This document shows, one piece after another, positions 53,787 to 63,649 of a stretch of DNA of 64,000 bases. The stretch comes from Megaustenia siamemsis (lineage: Eukaryota; Mollusca; Gastropoda; Stylommatophora; Ariophantidae). Each line of letters begins with the position of its first letter. The stretch's first letter is position 1. The notes under the pieces are model-generated. The model made no database searches and had not been told where the DNA came from. It worked only from the letters and a program-made list of their open reading frames with translations. The stretch lies in contig JAVIAB010000073.1 of the NCBI GenBank assembly GCA_032433765.1, positions 63,382,199 through 63,446,198 on the forward strand. Direction: 5' to 3'. The position numbers and the translations under genes were made by a program.

Positions 53787-54885
53787 CATTGCAGCTGCCA
53801 ACATCGAGCAGAGGCTACTTACTCTTGTATTCCAGGGATTAGTCCTTGCACCAAACGAGTATGCCCTGGCAATTCTTACTGTCAGTACGACTCAAATTGA
53901 TAGGCTGGAGTAAATACAAAATGAAGCCATGCACATTATCTTGGGATGTACAAGGGACACTCCCTGTATAGCAATGATGTATCTTCTTGATTTTCCAACC
54001 ATGGATGATAGAATAAAGATCTGGAGAGCACGAGCATACCTGAAGATTAGTACAGATAAAGAGCATCCATTGCACCACGTGCTCAACACAGGGAAAGGTG
54101 CCAGGCTAAAAAGAGGCAAATCAAGGGTGGGCTGAGCAGAAGGTGTCATCAAACAGGTCTGTGGGCTTACCAATATCAGCGTTGGTGAGGAGTGGATACC
54201 GGTGCCTACGTTTTTCAAGGGGACTTTGTCGTGTATTGTCACACTCGACAGGAAAAGTAGGGAACAGAACCCGGTCGTGGTTAAGGCTGAGGTTAACGGT
54301 CTCATCTGCGATAACACCGATGAGAAAGATGCAGTCATCTACGGATCTGTAAGACGACACCAAAGAAGTGCATGGGCATTTACAGCACGCTCGGCAGGCA
54401 GGATAGTCTACGAAGACAGTGGTGCATACGTCATGACCATGAAGCATGACAATGGAGGTGATTCCAGTGACCAAGGCATTCAAATGGTTAGAGTCACAAG
54501 TACACCCACGCATGTATACTGAGTGATTCGATGAGAACATGCGGGAGTACAGGGAAATGAAACAGGTTGGCTAACTGCGAGGTTGTTGAGGACGGACAAC
54601 CAATGGATCGGGCGGACATCATCAACGTCCTCCGAGAATCGGGAAGAGCACAGGACTTCGACAAACACAGATCCACGTCACTTCTTCGGATGATGGAAGG
54701 GAGTTAAAGGTGGGCACAGCCAGAAATTAGAAACTTAGTGGCCGTGTAAGAAGACTTATCAACCAACATTAGAACTGGAGTCGTTAGTCGCTGGACACTG
54801 CGAGAATTGCTGAGGAGGGGATCTGAGCGCCTATGGACATGTGCAATGATGATTATCCGCTAATAACTCAATAACTTTCACTTAG
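53787..54885 (+). pseudogene. LINE-A fragment (post-RT region, RNase H, 3' end)
   Basis: Solitary LINE-A copy outside the array. 53,790-54,115 corresponds to the post-RT stretch that only U0/U1 keep (AAANIEHRLLTL-like start, then ILGCTRDTPCIAMMYLLDFP). 54,140-54,520 is RNase H with a short insertion after NTDEKDAV. An internal deletion near 54,535 removes part of the RNase H tail. The 3' end (GAAGACTTATCAACCAACAT to CAATAACT) matches U7. Frame breaks throughout. Confidence 0.82.
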
Positions 54886-54954
54886 TAGGGTTATGACAGG
54901 GGCGTGACTTTCGTTTAGTAGTTATGACAGAGGTGTAACTTTCATGCATAGTAG

Positions 54955-55817
54955 AGTAAGGAGATAATCAATAACCTAAGATATGCTGATGATATTGTTC
55001 TACTAGCAGAAAATTCGAAAGACCTACAACAATTTCTTAATGTGATAAACATAACGAGCAAAAAATAAGGACTAAAAATGAATATCATAAGACTAAAACT
55101 ATGATCATAAACAAAGAAAATTATCAAGACCTACAATTAAATATCACAGTTGAGGGAAAAAACATCTGGAGACAGTCCAGAGCTACAACTACTGGGACAT
55201 ACTATAACCAATGATGGAAAATGCAAAATTGAAATAAACAAAAGAATAGGTATGGCAAAAAGTAATTTTAATACAAATTAATGAGTAAAAATATGAGTAT
55301 ATGAAAAGCATGAAAAATATACTAACAACAAAACAAATATCAACAGGGCTGAAACTAAGAATGGCAAAATGTTACATCTTCTCAATATTGCTGTATGGTG
55401 CAGAAACATGGACATTAGACAAGAAAACAGAACAGAAAATTGAAGCCTTTGAAATGTGGATTTATAGAAGAATAGGTAGAATTGGGTGGAAATAAAATAT
55501 AACAAACGATGAAGTTTTAAAATAACTTTAAAAGTTTTAAAACAACTGAAAATGAAAAAGAGAACTACTAAATTCAATTAAGACAAGACAAATGAAATTT
55601 TTGGGGCATGTGTGCCTACTAAAAGTAATATTGGAAGGAAAAATACAAGGTAAAAGAGGCAGAGGCAGACCAAGACTAACATGGATGAATAACACCAAAA
55701 GATGGACAAGTTAATCTATGACAGCCTGCACCATCAGAGCAAGAAACAGAGTAGAATGGCGATCCATGGTAGCCAACCTTCGTTGCGAAGAAGGCACTCG
55801 ATGATGATCATGATGAG
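54955..55817 (+). pseudogene. LINE-D reverse-transcriptase C-terminal part
   Basis: A different non-LTR family. Visible pieces are a YADDIV-type RT box (YADDIVLLAENSKDLQQFLN, about 54,981-55,040), LGHTITNDGKCKIEINKRIG near 55,195-55,245, MAKCYIFSILLYGAETWTLD at 55,360-55,420, and MWIYRRIGRIGW. Near the 3' end are GKRGRGRPRLTWMN (55,650-55,695) and a tail TCGATGATGATCATGATGA. Stops and shifts throughout. Frames of this kind are common in molluscan genomes; the clade is not certain. Confidence 0.8.
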
Positions 55818-55914
55818 AGTTATGAGGAGTGTACTAGAATTTCATGGAAGTGATCGACTTTATATCTAATCCATCTAGTGACCACGGTCGTCTTTAAAAT
55901 TAAAGAAATTGAAG

Positions 55915-56533
55915 TCAAATAAAATATGTTTTTTTATATAATTTTATTTTCACAATAAAACATAACATAAAGTAATTTTAATACATCATCATCAACGTGG
56001 GCAAGACATGTTACACATACAAGTATTTCAAATATAAATATTTGAACAATGATGATGATTTAAATAGTACAAGTATGAATACAAAACAACTGCAAAAGTA
56101 CACATACAACAACATAGGCGTATATGATAATGTGTGTATATGATAATTAATAAAAGTAGATGTCACTGTCCTACTGCAGAATTTCATTTTAGTTATCTGG
56201 GCTTCCTTGCTTTGTTGGAAATGTCTGAGTTAAATGTCTATCAAACACTGGTGCTTTCAGTTGATGGCTGCCCATTATACGCTGTAACAAGGGGGCGTGG
56301 CCCGTCTATTTATAGTAAATAATGCAATACGTTATTGGGCGTGTTGAGACATGTTTAGAGAGCCGCCATATTCGATGAGTCACGTGAACTTTGTTCTACG
56401 GAGCCGATGAATCCATGGCGTCATCAAACGATAAATGATACTGATACGGTCGTTAATATGTTGTCTCGGGCATGAGAATTCTATTAATGCTCGCACCACG
56501 ACACTTTAAAATTATTCAATAAACACAATATAG
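55915..56533 (-). pseudogene. Inverted right arm of the second Polinton (protease C-terminus, PC4-like tail)
   Basis: On the minus strand it follows 46,635-47,700 of the first element. It starts inside the protease (CTATATTGTGTTT at 56,533), passes its stop near 56,380, the conserved spacer with CTATAAATA (56,304-56,312) and GTTACAGCGTATAA, then jumps by about 500 bp to the PC4-like C-terminal tail (56,160-56,253) and the 3' flank with AATAAA. Most of the PC4-like coding sequence, including its domain, is deleted. Confidence 0.82.
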
Positions 56534-56759
56534 ATCCACAGAAATGAAGATCTTTATGTGGTCTTTATAAATGACTGGATGTTTAGTGAGTGAATACATT
56601 TTGTATTCATCATGAACGTGGGATACGGGTTGACCTTAGAGGCTGTTTCCCGTGTAGACTTATGTCCTCACCTCTGATTCTTCTGAGCTCCCCCTCTGGT
56701 CTATATATCATGGGTCATCGGTCTTGTGCTTTTTACACCCAGGTGATCGTTCCCTGTCT

Positions 56760-57051
56760 ATCTTTCGTTTGGTCGATGGGGCCACATGTGAAGTTGTATC
56801 AGTTGCTGATGGTGAAGTGTGTGTTGTAGACGGTGCCGATGATGAAGTGGTTGATGGTGTTGTTGTAGAAGTTTCCTATGTCTGGCTAAAGAACCACGAG
56901 TCGTTTACGTGAGTTGACAAATGTCATAGACATGTCGTATAAGTTGATGAGCACCACGGGTGTGCTCCAACAAACCTCTGCGCCATTTAAATCTATTTGG
57001 ACACAGTGGACACTGGTGTTCATCAGAAGATACCTCATTATGAGAAACCAT
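56760..57051 (-). pseudogene. N-terminal remnant of the second Polinton polymerase
   Basis: Starts at the ATG at 57,051 and keeps the first C2H2 finger (HQCPLCPNRFKWRRGLLEH), then RHVYDICQ, before a stop about 48 codons in. The Thr/Pro-rich linker is recognisable to about 56,760. Everything downstream (exonuclease and polymerase) is missing. The stretch 56,534-56,759 shows nothing recognisable. Confidence 0.82.
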
Positions 57052-57545
57052 CTGAAAAAAACAAATAACTCTTTGTTAACAATATTTACCATTCCTAGTT
57101 AATACATTAAATACATTAAATACATTAATAATATTGAATAACAAGAAAATACCTACTTTAATCATCCTATGAGAAAAAAACATGAAAAAAGAAGGAATAA
57201 TACATTCAACAGTACACATACCTATGTCATACCTATATACTTTAAACACATTAACATTAATAAAAAATGAATAACCTTTTATCGATAAGCCTTAACATAT
57301 GAGAACAAAAATATTCCAACTTACTGTGTAAAATATATCTCAATCCTCTAGACTGAACAGTACCTTTCTTGAATCACCCAAACTTACAACACGAAATGGG
57401 TCTAGTTTAAATATAAGCTGGCAACATATGTATAAATTAACCAATCAAAGACATCTGGATCCTACATTCAGAGAAGAGCATTACTATGGGAGGCGGAGCA
57501 AGGAAATGACTGACAGCTGGATTAGCTAATCAGAGAAGAGTATTG
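57052..57545. promoter_or_regulatory. Polinton intergenic region, second element
   Basis: Homologous to 39,764-40,420: one 90-bp repeat equivalent around 57,272-57,360 (AACCTTTTATCGATAAGCCT) and CCAATCA boxes near 57,440-57,540. Shorter than in the first element. Confidence 0.6.
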
Positions 57546-57554
57546 GGTGAATAC

Positions 57555-58045
57555 GATGGTCTAACATCATCAAGCGATACATTAAAAAAAAACAATACGA
57601 CGATCATCATTTTCAAGAGGACGTGAACTTCCATGGTATATAGGTGGCGGGAACAATTGAAGACTATGCATGAAAAGTGTTCCTTGTTGCAGTTTCCTTA
57701 TATTCCAAGTCCGGCCAGTTGCTACTGAGTTTAGTGCTCTGTGCACACCGTGAGCTGTGTGTCTCATCCGTTTTGGTCATGATTCAATATTTCAATTGTT
57801 TACGATGAATGATGACATCGTATGACAGGGAACCGTTGGCTGTGTTCACTTTCTGCGCGGTTTCGCCTTATGTCTTTTGGCGTGTGCTGAGACTGCTACG
57901 ATGGTGACTACAGTTACCTTTCTTTGTTTAGGAGGAGTATATTAATTCGGATGATGTCGGCACCGGCGGTTGAGCAATTATGGATTTTAATTCGTTTGCA
58001 GTGATACCGGGGCCTTCCATAACCAAATAACCAAATAACCAAACA
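57555..58045 (+). mobile_element. Retroposon-C, 5'-truncated copy inserted in Polinton 2
   Basis: Flanked by GGTGAATAC at 57,546-57,554 and 58,046-58,054, which occurs once in the first Polinton (about 40,401). It matches 60,937-61,421 and ends in a CCAAATAACCAAATAACC tail. 5' truncation, a simple tail and target duplication indicate reverse-transcription-based insertion. It contains no intact ORF. Confidence 0.85.
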
Positions 58046-58054
58046 GGTGAATAC

Positions 58055-58480
58055 TGACCTCATTTTCCGCTTGAAGTGCCGTCGAGTCGGTGGGGTCGAG
58101 AACTAGGGGTGGTGGTAAAATTTCATCCTTCTCCAAAACATATATAGTGGCTGTCAGGTCAGCGGTGAGGCCATCTGGTTTGTTTATGTGCCAAAGAACT
58201 GGGGAGGGTGGTGCATTACCTTCCCAATTGGTGTATGGTATTCTTTGGGTTATATGTTCTGCGCACAAGAAGACCACATTCTCTTTCTTGAGTTCATGAT
58301 ATAAAATATAATTTATTTGCGTTCTAAGGCGCTCCTCAAACTCTAGAAGACATGAGTGAGGTAAACTGGTTGTCTTGTTTCACCTGACACCCTTTACAAT
58401 AGTCGTATGGTTGATACTGTAAAATACACAGCACCTTGTCGAATAGGAAGTAAGGTCTGTTATGTGCCCTTTTATCTGTA
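58055..58480 (-). pseudogene. Second-element copy of the CxxC small protein
   Basis: FDKVLCILQYQPYDYCKGC is intact, and the rest is split by a shift near 58,340-58,350. The ATG used in the first element is lost (reads AHNRPYFLF). The downstream half stays readable (NWEGNAPPSPV; DEILPPP) and shows the true C-terminal frame of this gene. Confidence 0.72.
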
Positions 58481-58546
58481 AAACAAGAAAACCACATCAC
58501 AAACATTTTACATGATAAAAAAAATAAATGATAATACCCAATCATT

Positions 58547-59149
58547 GTGTCATTAGTGATGATGGACCCTCGGTGGAAAAACTCTTTCACTACTTGGATA
58601 GCAACCACAGGTTGTGGAAAAATAGTATTTGTTCAAAAGTTTCTACAGAATCTACAAGAGCTGGTTGTCCCCGTACCCGAGGAAGTTATATGGTGTTACG
58701 GGAATGGCAACCAATATACGAGCATGGAGAAAGTGAGATTTATCGAGGGTCTACCAGATATCGATAACTTGGAAGGGGGTAAGAAGATAAGAATCATCAT
58801 CCTCGACGACTTGATGTCAGAAACGGATGAGAGGGTAACAAAAGTATTCACCAAACGTAGTCATCACAGAGGTATGAGCGTGATCTACATTGTTCAAAAC
58901 CTCTTTGGAAAAAATAAGGAACATCGCACTATAAGTCTCAATACCCATTTATATAGTCCTTTTCAAGAACCCGAGAGACGGAATTACCAATCTGGCCTAG
59001 CAAATGTAGCCGGGCCAAGTGGCTCCAAGAGAGTTTTAAGGACGCGATATCGTCACCCCACTGTTATTTGTTGGTGGATCTTCGACAGATCTGAGGCTGA
59101 GAACAAAGATATTCCAGGGGAGAGACAAATCGTCTACGTTCCAAAGTAA
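58547..59149 (+). pseudogene. Second-element packaging ATPase, decayed
   Basis: 200-codon open frame homologous to 40,959-41,590. Walker B is kept (IRIIILDDLM), but Walker A has lost the residues before TGCGK and its Thr (TTGCGKIV), so nucleotide binding is probably gone. Part of the C-terminal region is deleted and frame-shifted (after SLNTH). It has the four-C run missing from the first element. Confidence 0.85.
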
Positions 59150-59153
59150 CAGA

Positions 59154-59409
59154 ATGGAAGAATCACTTAGACTTCACGGTGAAATGTTGAAATGTCTGCG
59201 CTCCGCCACACCGAACGGTTTAAGAGCCATATTGAAAACGGCCTCTCGATCTCATTCGCTTTTTGTGCGAGTGTTGTCATATTAAAAGGTATAAATATTA
59301 CACTCAGCGACAGAAGTGCGAGCTTTTTAAGCGGAGGAAAGCGATTCAACAAACTGGTGCTTTGTTCAAACCTATATTAAGTGTTCTCGGTGATGTATTG
59401 GGTCTGTAA
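59154..59409 (+). pseudogene. Second-element small basic protein, decayed
   Basis: Follows the ATPase as in the first element. The start and end (MLKCLRS-type N-terminus, final VLG-like tail to TAA at 59,407) are recognisable. Several deletions remove the basic centre and shift the frame. Confidence 0.75.
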
Positions 59410-59411
59410 AA

Positions 59412-59836
59412 ATGGACCAAAAAAATGATCTTGATGTATCCTCGGTTGCTCGAGGGTTTGAAACAGACTACCACGTATACCCAACCTGAGGCGATCAATG
59501 ATAACGAGAGATTTAGACGATGAAATGCAACGTATCCTATACCTCGATGATTTTAGCCCCAATTGATAAAGCCAGAGTGTACCAACGGGCTCTGCAACAG
59601 TATTTAACAAGAATGGAGCAGTATAAACGACGTCCTTTGGGGTCAGTCGATCTCATTCAACAGAAAGAATACCTTCTCCTCCACCACCAGTCGATGTACT
59701 ACCAGAACAAGCCGCACCCGAAACCCCAAAGACAAGTGTTGAAAACACTTCACAGGTAGCCTCGTATAAACTGAGGTCCAAAAGAAGAAAGTCTAGAATG
59801 CCAACACCAAAATGGGAAAGGTGGGGAAAATATTGA
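59412..59836 (+). pseudogene. Second-element MAKK-type protein, decayed
   Basis: Homologous to 41,921-42,370 over its length, with short deletions (for example in the NLRDLDDE block and the proline linker) that shift the frame. ARVYQRALQQYLTRMEQYK is intact, supporting a once-conserved coding sequence. Confidence 0.75.
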
Positions 59837-59974
59837 GGCGTCATTACTTTGAGTTGAGGTTGAATTTTAGTCAACCAGGGTCGTATAGTAGCGCAACAGC
59901 CTTGCACCGTAACACCAAAGTAGGAATTAGATCAATCGGTGGTTGAGTCACCAGGATACCTATACCCTTCACAA
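59813..59974 (+). pseudogene. INT: Second-element integrase, 5' piece
   Basis: Corresponds to 42,346-42,505 with small indels. It ends at the target duplication ACCCTTCACAA where Retroposon-C inserted. The remainder resumes at 61,433. Confidence 0.8.
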
Positions 59975-60209
59975 GGAAATGACGTCATGGGACGCACCAA
60001 AATGGCAGCTTATTTATATTCTAGCTATGGACTAAGCAATGTTTACTTTAAAACCACGATAAATGTTAATGCGGCGAGTTGGCAGATTTTTGAAAATGTA
60101 TTCAGGGTTTGAACATAAATGTTTGTTCACAGTTCGTTATCCTTCGCTGTAGATAAAGTCGTTAATTTCATGGCTTAGTTTGTGACATTGGTAGCTAAGG
60201 ACCTAACTT

Positions 60210-60953
60210 GTGCAAACGGATGGCATTGGCAAGGATCATTTTGAATCTATGAAGTGGGCTCATTTTGTGTTTAACTCAAAAGCATATGTGCTTTTTAACC
60301 AAAGAACTTTTTTTTTGGGACTCAATGAAGATATCCCAGATGGAAGAATAAATTGTACTATTAGTCCCATAAATGATTCGCTTCCAGTGGTTTATGATGT
60401 AAACAAAGCAGTTTTGTCATTGCAAGTGAATAATGTCCACACCTATAATTGGTCAGGATTGTGTAGCAGCAGCAGCTTTTTAGCGAACACAGAAAACATC
60501 ACAGGATTGTGCTGTTCTGAAACAGCTATGACATGCTACCCTAGAATTGCCTTTAATGGGATTACTGTGGCCACAAACCACTCTCCATGTGTGTGTCACG
60601 TATTTACACCCCTGAAAGAAATTCTGAATATAACATCATGTGCCGTCTGTGACATTAATGACCACATACCAGGAGCCTCCACTATGATTGATACAACTGT
60701 TGCACCAAGCACTTCACCAGCAAAGCCATATCTATGGAATGTTCATCTGACATTGTTCTTGAATGATGTCCAAGTTAATGAGACATCAGAATCGTGTGGC
60801 GGCAGCTACAAGAAGGGAGCGGAGAACATCATCAATTGTGTTTTTACTAACTATAGGTCATGTGGCTTCTGTTGGATTGGAAATGATAACTTACCACCAA
60901 TGTGTGTCTATATGTTTGGAATTGGAGTCATCAATGATGGCCTAACATCATAA
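60210..60953 (+). CDS. Cysteine-rich ORF of unknown function inside Retroposon-C
   Basis: 247 open codons. I cannot identify the family. Cysteines are numerous (about 18, e.g. ENITGLCCSETAMTCYP, SPCVCHVF, NYRSCGFCWIGNDN), with several N-glycosylation-type sites (NCT, NWS, NIT, NET), suggesting an extracellular or secreted domain. The first codons do not form a clear signal peptide. The FTNYRSCGFCWIGNDNLPP block is conserved in the interrupted copy at 48,966-49,170, where it was in frame too. A first ATG at 60,210 is assumed; MKWAHFVF at 60,249 is an alternative. It may be a retroposed host exon string. Confidence 0.5.
   Translation: MQTDGIGKDHFESMKWAHFVFNSKAYVLFNQRTFFLGLNEDIPDGRINCTISPINDSLPVVYDVNKAVLSLQVNNVHTYNWSGLCSSSSFLANTENITGLCCSETAMTCYPRIAFNGITVATNHSPCVCHVFTPLKEILNITSCAVCDINDHIPGASTMIDTTVAPSTSPAKPYLWNVHLTLFLNDVQVNETSESCGGSYKKGAENIINCVFTNYRSCGFCWIGNDNLPPMCVYMFGIGVINDGLTS
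60909..60914 (-). other. Unoccupied counterpart of the Polinton target site
   Basis: TATATG here (CATATA on the minus strand) lies at the position in Retroposon-C where the first Polinton inserted. The flanks TTGGAATTGGAGTCAT and GTGTGTCTA equal those of the Polinton. It occurs once, giving an in-window empty site. Confidence 0.92.
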
Positions 60954-61432
60954 AGTGCTACGACGATCATCATTTTCGGGAGGACGTAAACTCCCATGGT
61001 ATATGGTGGATAGGCGGCAGGAACCATTGAAGGCTATGTCTGAAAAGTGTTCCTTCTTGCAGTTTCCTCATATTCCAAGTCCGGCTTGTTGCAGGAGCTA
61101 CTGAGTTAAGTGCTCTGTGCACACCGTGAACTGTGTGTCTCATCCGTTTTGATCCTGCTTCGATATCCCGCTTGTTTACGATGAATAATGATATCGTATG
61201 ACGGGGAACAGTTGGCTGTGTTCACTTTCTGCGCGGTTTCGCCTTATGTCTTTTGGCGTGTGCTGAGACTGCTACGATGGGGACTACAGTTACCTTTCTT
61301 TGTTTGGGAGATGAGTTAGTAATTCGTATGATTCCACTGGCACGGGCGGTTGAGCAATTATGGATTTTAATTCGTTTGCTGTGAGACCGAGGCCTTCCAT
61401 AGCCAATAACAATAGCCAATAACCCTTCACAA

Positions 61433-62275
61433 ACCAATTCGACACAAATTTCAAAAGGCATCCCATTATAACGAGTGGACCGCAACAGCAATACCAAGCA
61501 GACCTAATCGATTTGTGACATTTGAAAAAACACAATGATGGGATTTGATTAGAATCTATTTGGTTGGATGTTTTCAGTAAATATACGTGGGCCGTACCAA
61601 TACGAACCAAAACGAGGAAATCTTTAGTAGATGCTGTTGGTAAAATACTTATCGATGGGAAATCTGCGAGTTTTCAAACCGACAAGGGGTCAGAGTATCT
61701 GAACAGAAAATTTCAGAAATTACTCGTTGACAACAATGTTCACTTTTTCACTACCCAGAACGAAGATATTAAGGCTGCTGGTGTGGAACGCTTTAATGGG
61801 ATTCTGATGTGGAGATTTTTCACGAAATCGAATCAACTTTGTTTTGTCCATGTACTGCCCACCCTACTTCGAAGCTATAATCGTACATACCACAGAACTA
61901 TAAAAATGACACCAGTAGAAGTTAGCAGAGACAATCAAGAACAAGTGTGGAACACGTTGTATAACAAACACAACTTGAAATTTAAAAGACCCCTGTATAA
62001 GGCGGGTGATCGAGTTCGACTGGTCCTTGGCAGAGCTAATTTTAAAAAATAGTTATGCCCCAGCTTGGACGGGGGAACTGTTTACCATCAGTCACTTGAC
62101 AACTGAAACAAAACCCGTTACATATGTGCTGAAAGACGATAAGGGCGATGAAATAGAGGGATCATTCTACGCACAAGAAATTCAAAATGTCGGAGACAAG
62201 ATCGAGTACAGGGTCGAGAGGGTTATAACCCAGCGTCGCACGTCATTGGGACGAAAAGAAAGTCAAGTGGCATGA
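61433..62275 (+). pseudogene. INT: Second-element integrase, 3' piece
   Basis: Continues the interrupted integrase. An early shift lies before WLDVFSKYTWAVPIRTKT. The second Asp is kept as FQTDKGSEYL and the Glu in GVERFNG, but several codons after it are deleted (FNGILMWRFF). A stop at 62,050 splits off the C-terminal SH3/chromo-like part, which goes on to 62,275. Decayed, but useful for locating the first element's frame breaks. Confidence 0.85.
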
Positions 62276-62333
62276 TTCCTCATTCAACAGTTGGATACCA
62301 GACAAAGGACATTGTCAGATACAAAAACTAGAG

Positions 62334-62409
62334 ATGGTAGAAGAAGGTGAATCTTTTGATGACCCTGTTTTGCGAGCCCTGAATTCTGTTGGGGAGAGAA
62401 CCTCGGTCT
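62334..62409 (+). pseudogene. Second-element membrane protein, N-terminal remnant
   Basis: MVEEGESFDDPVLRALNSVG, then GERTSVS matches the start of the gene at 43,414; both membrane segments are missing. Unrelated pyrimidine-rich filler (62,410-62,478) follows, then the capsid remnant. Confidence 0.8.
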
Positions 62410-62478
62410 CCCCTTATCTCCCCTTGACCCGCACCAATTCTACCCGTCTCTCTCCATCTTGTTATCTCTCTGTTTTAA

Positions 62479-62571
62479 ACTCCCCTACAAGTTATTGTCT
62501 ACGCCAAGTTGGATTCAGTACTGGAAGTGTCCAAGACACGACAGGTTTTAACAGACTACGCTCTTTTAGAA
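62479..62571 (+). pseudogene. MCP: Second-element major capsid protein, last codons
   Basis: AACTCCCCTACAAGTTATTG to ACAGACTACGCTCTTTTAGA matches the end of the capsid gene at 46,214-46,303. Penton-like, pX-like and nearly all of the capsid gene are deleted (about 2.7 kb relative to the first element), and the original stop is mutated. Confidence 0.82.
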
Positions 62572-62597
62572 ACTGAACACGGGGGATATTTAGTCTC

Positions 62598-62932
62598 TTG
62601 ATGTCCGATATTTTCGTTCGACGTTGCTCCATTGTTAGTGTCCTCCCACGAAACCACTTACCACTCATCATCGACCCAATCAAAACTGCAGCCTTTGTCA
62701 TAAACACCGACCCTGCCCACAAACCAGGTGAACACTGGGTGGCATTCTTTTACAACGGCCTTGGACAAATAGTGTATTTAGATTCCAACGGTTTACCTCC
62801 CAGGCACATTGATATTTTAAACTTTATCGAGAGGAATTCACATGTTCCATTCGTCTACAACCCACGAGTGTTACAATATTTGTTTAGCAACACACGTGGT
62901 CTATATTGTGTTTATTATATAATTTTATTTCA
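62598..62932 (+). pseudogene. PRO: Second-element adenain-like protease, inactive and truncated
   Basis: Frame matches the protease at 46,308 from its second Met. His46 (GEHWVAFF), Asp62 and Gln93 are kept, but the catalytic Cys is Arg100 (SNTRGLYC). Homology ends at YYIIL near 62,930, and 28 foreign codons follow. The missing C-terminus is at 56,380-56,533, inverted. Confidence 0.88.
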
Positions 62933-63177
62933 TGTAATTCGGACACAAATTCTGCGTCAGTTGAAGCAACTCTCAATCAATCTTAGAACTCCTAGTTTAG
63001 GATTTATGTGAATGACTTAACAATCCGGACAGTTTCACATTAAAACTAAATGGTTCTGCCTCATGTAGCATTGATTCATGGTTTGTAGTAGTAAGCACGA
63101 GATTGATGTCTTTTGCTCTGGGCCTGGTCTGTTAAAAAAAGTTACGGATAGTTTCAAATATCTGCTCCATCTACATT
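62933..63177. other. Stretch without recognisable feature
   Basis: Non-coding DNA between the Polinton remnant and the possible host gene. Confidence 0.5.
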
Positions 63178-63420
63178 GGCGGGGGTCGGAATGTGGCTCT
63201 CAAATAGAACACAAACCAGGCCGACACATTTAATGCCTGTTATACAGGAGACGGATGTGGACCAGAGGCCGCAGTTAATGGCAAAACAAAGATCAATCTC
63301 TATGACAATGACTGCACACACACACAAAATTGAGAAGTGGAACCAGTCCTGTTTAGTGGTATCTGTACTTTGCCACGCCCCAGAAGATTCACATCATTTG
63401 AATCTATCATCAAGCTAGCA
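63178..63420 (+). pseudogene. Fucolectin (F5/8-type, FTP)-like exon, degraded or misassembled
   Basis: The frame from 63,178 reads GGGRNVALK, a TAG stop at 63,205, then NTNQADTFNACYTGDGCGPE, AAVNGKTKINL and DNDCTHTH. This follows the start of fucolectin-type lectin domains (a NVAL block, then an AVDG-like block, then a CTHT block). The rest of the domain is not visible downstream. In bivalves this domain often precedes EGF-like repeats, as found just after. The in-frame stop argues for a pseudo-exon or base error. Confidence 0.4.
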
Positions 63421-63649
63421 CTATGATTCGGGTATAGAATGCCAATCTAAAGGCTTTCTCTGACAGGACAGTGGCGGCGTAGTGTCCCAGTATAATGATA
63501 TATCATACACGTAAATGGCACACATTAAGATTGAGTTCTCATCGACCATTTCGCAGGCCGGCAGTGCACTGACGGTGTATGAGATGCAATCATTTACCTA
63601 TTGTCTGGACCTATTCTGGATCTATTCTTGATCGTTTTGTGCAGTGTGA

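Larger units (their letters stand above)
59975..61421 (+). mobile_element. Retroposon-C, longest copy (1.45 kb) inserted in the Polinton integrase
   Basis: The integrase sequence is interrupted between two copies of ACCCTTCACAA (59,964-59,974 and 61,422-61,432); the first Polinton has this site once (with one substitution) near 42,489. The insert starts GGAAATGACGTCATGGGACG and ends AGCCAATAACAATAGCCAAT, so it has a CAATAAC-type tail. It holds a 247-codon ORF (60,210-60,953) and a 3' region of about 470 bp shared with 34,013-34,522 and 57,555-58,045. Target duplications and tail suggest a non-LTR-type retroposon. No reverse transcriptase is present, so it is non-autonomous or a retroposed transcript. 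Confidence 0.8.
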
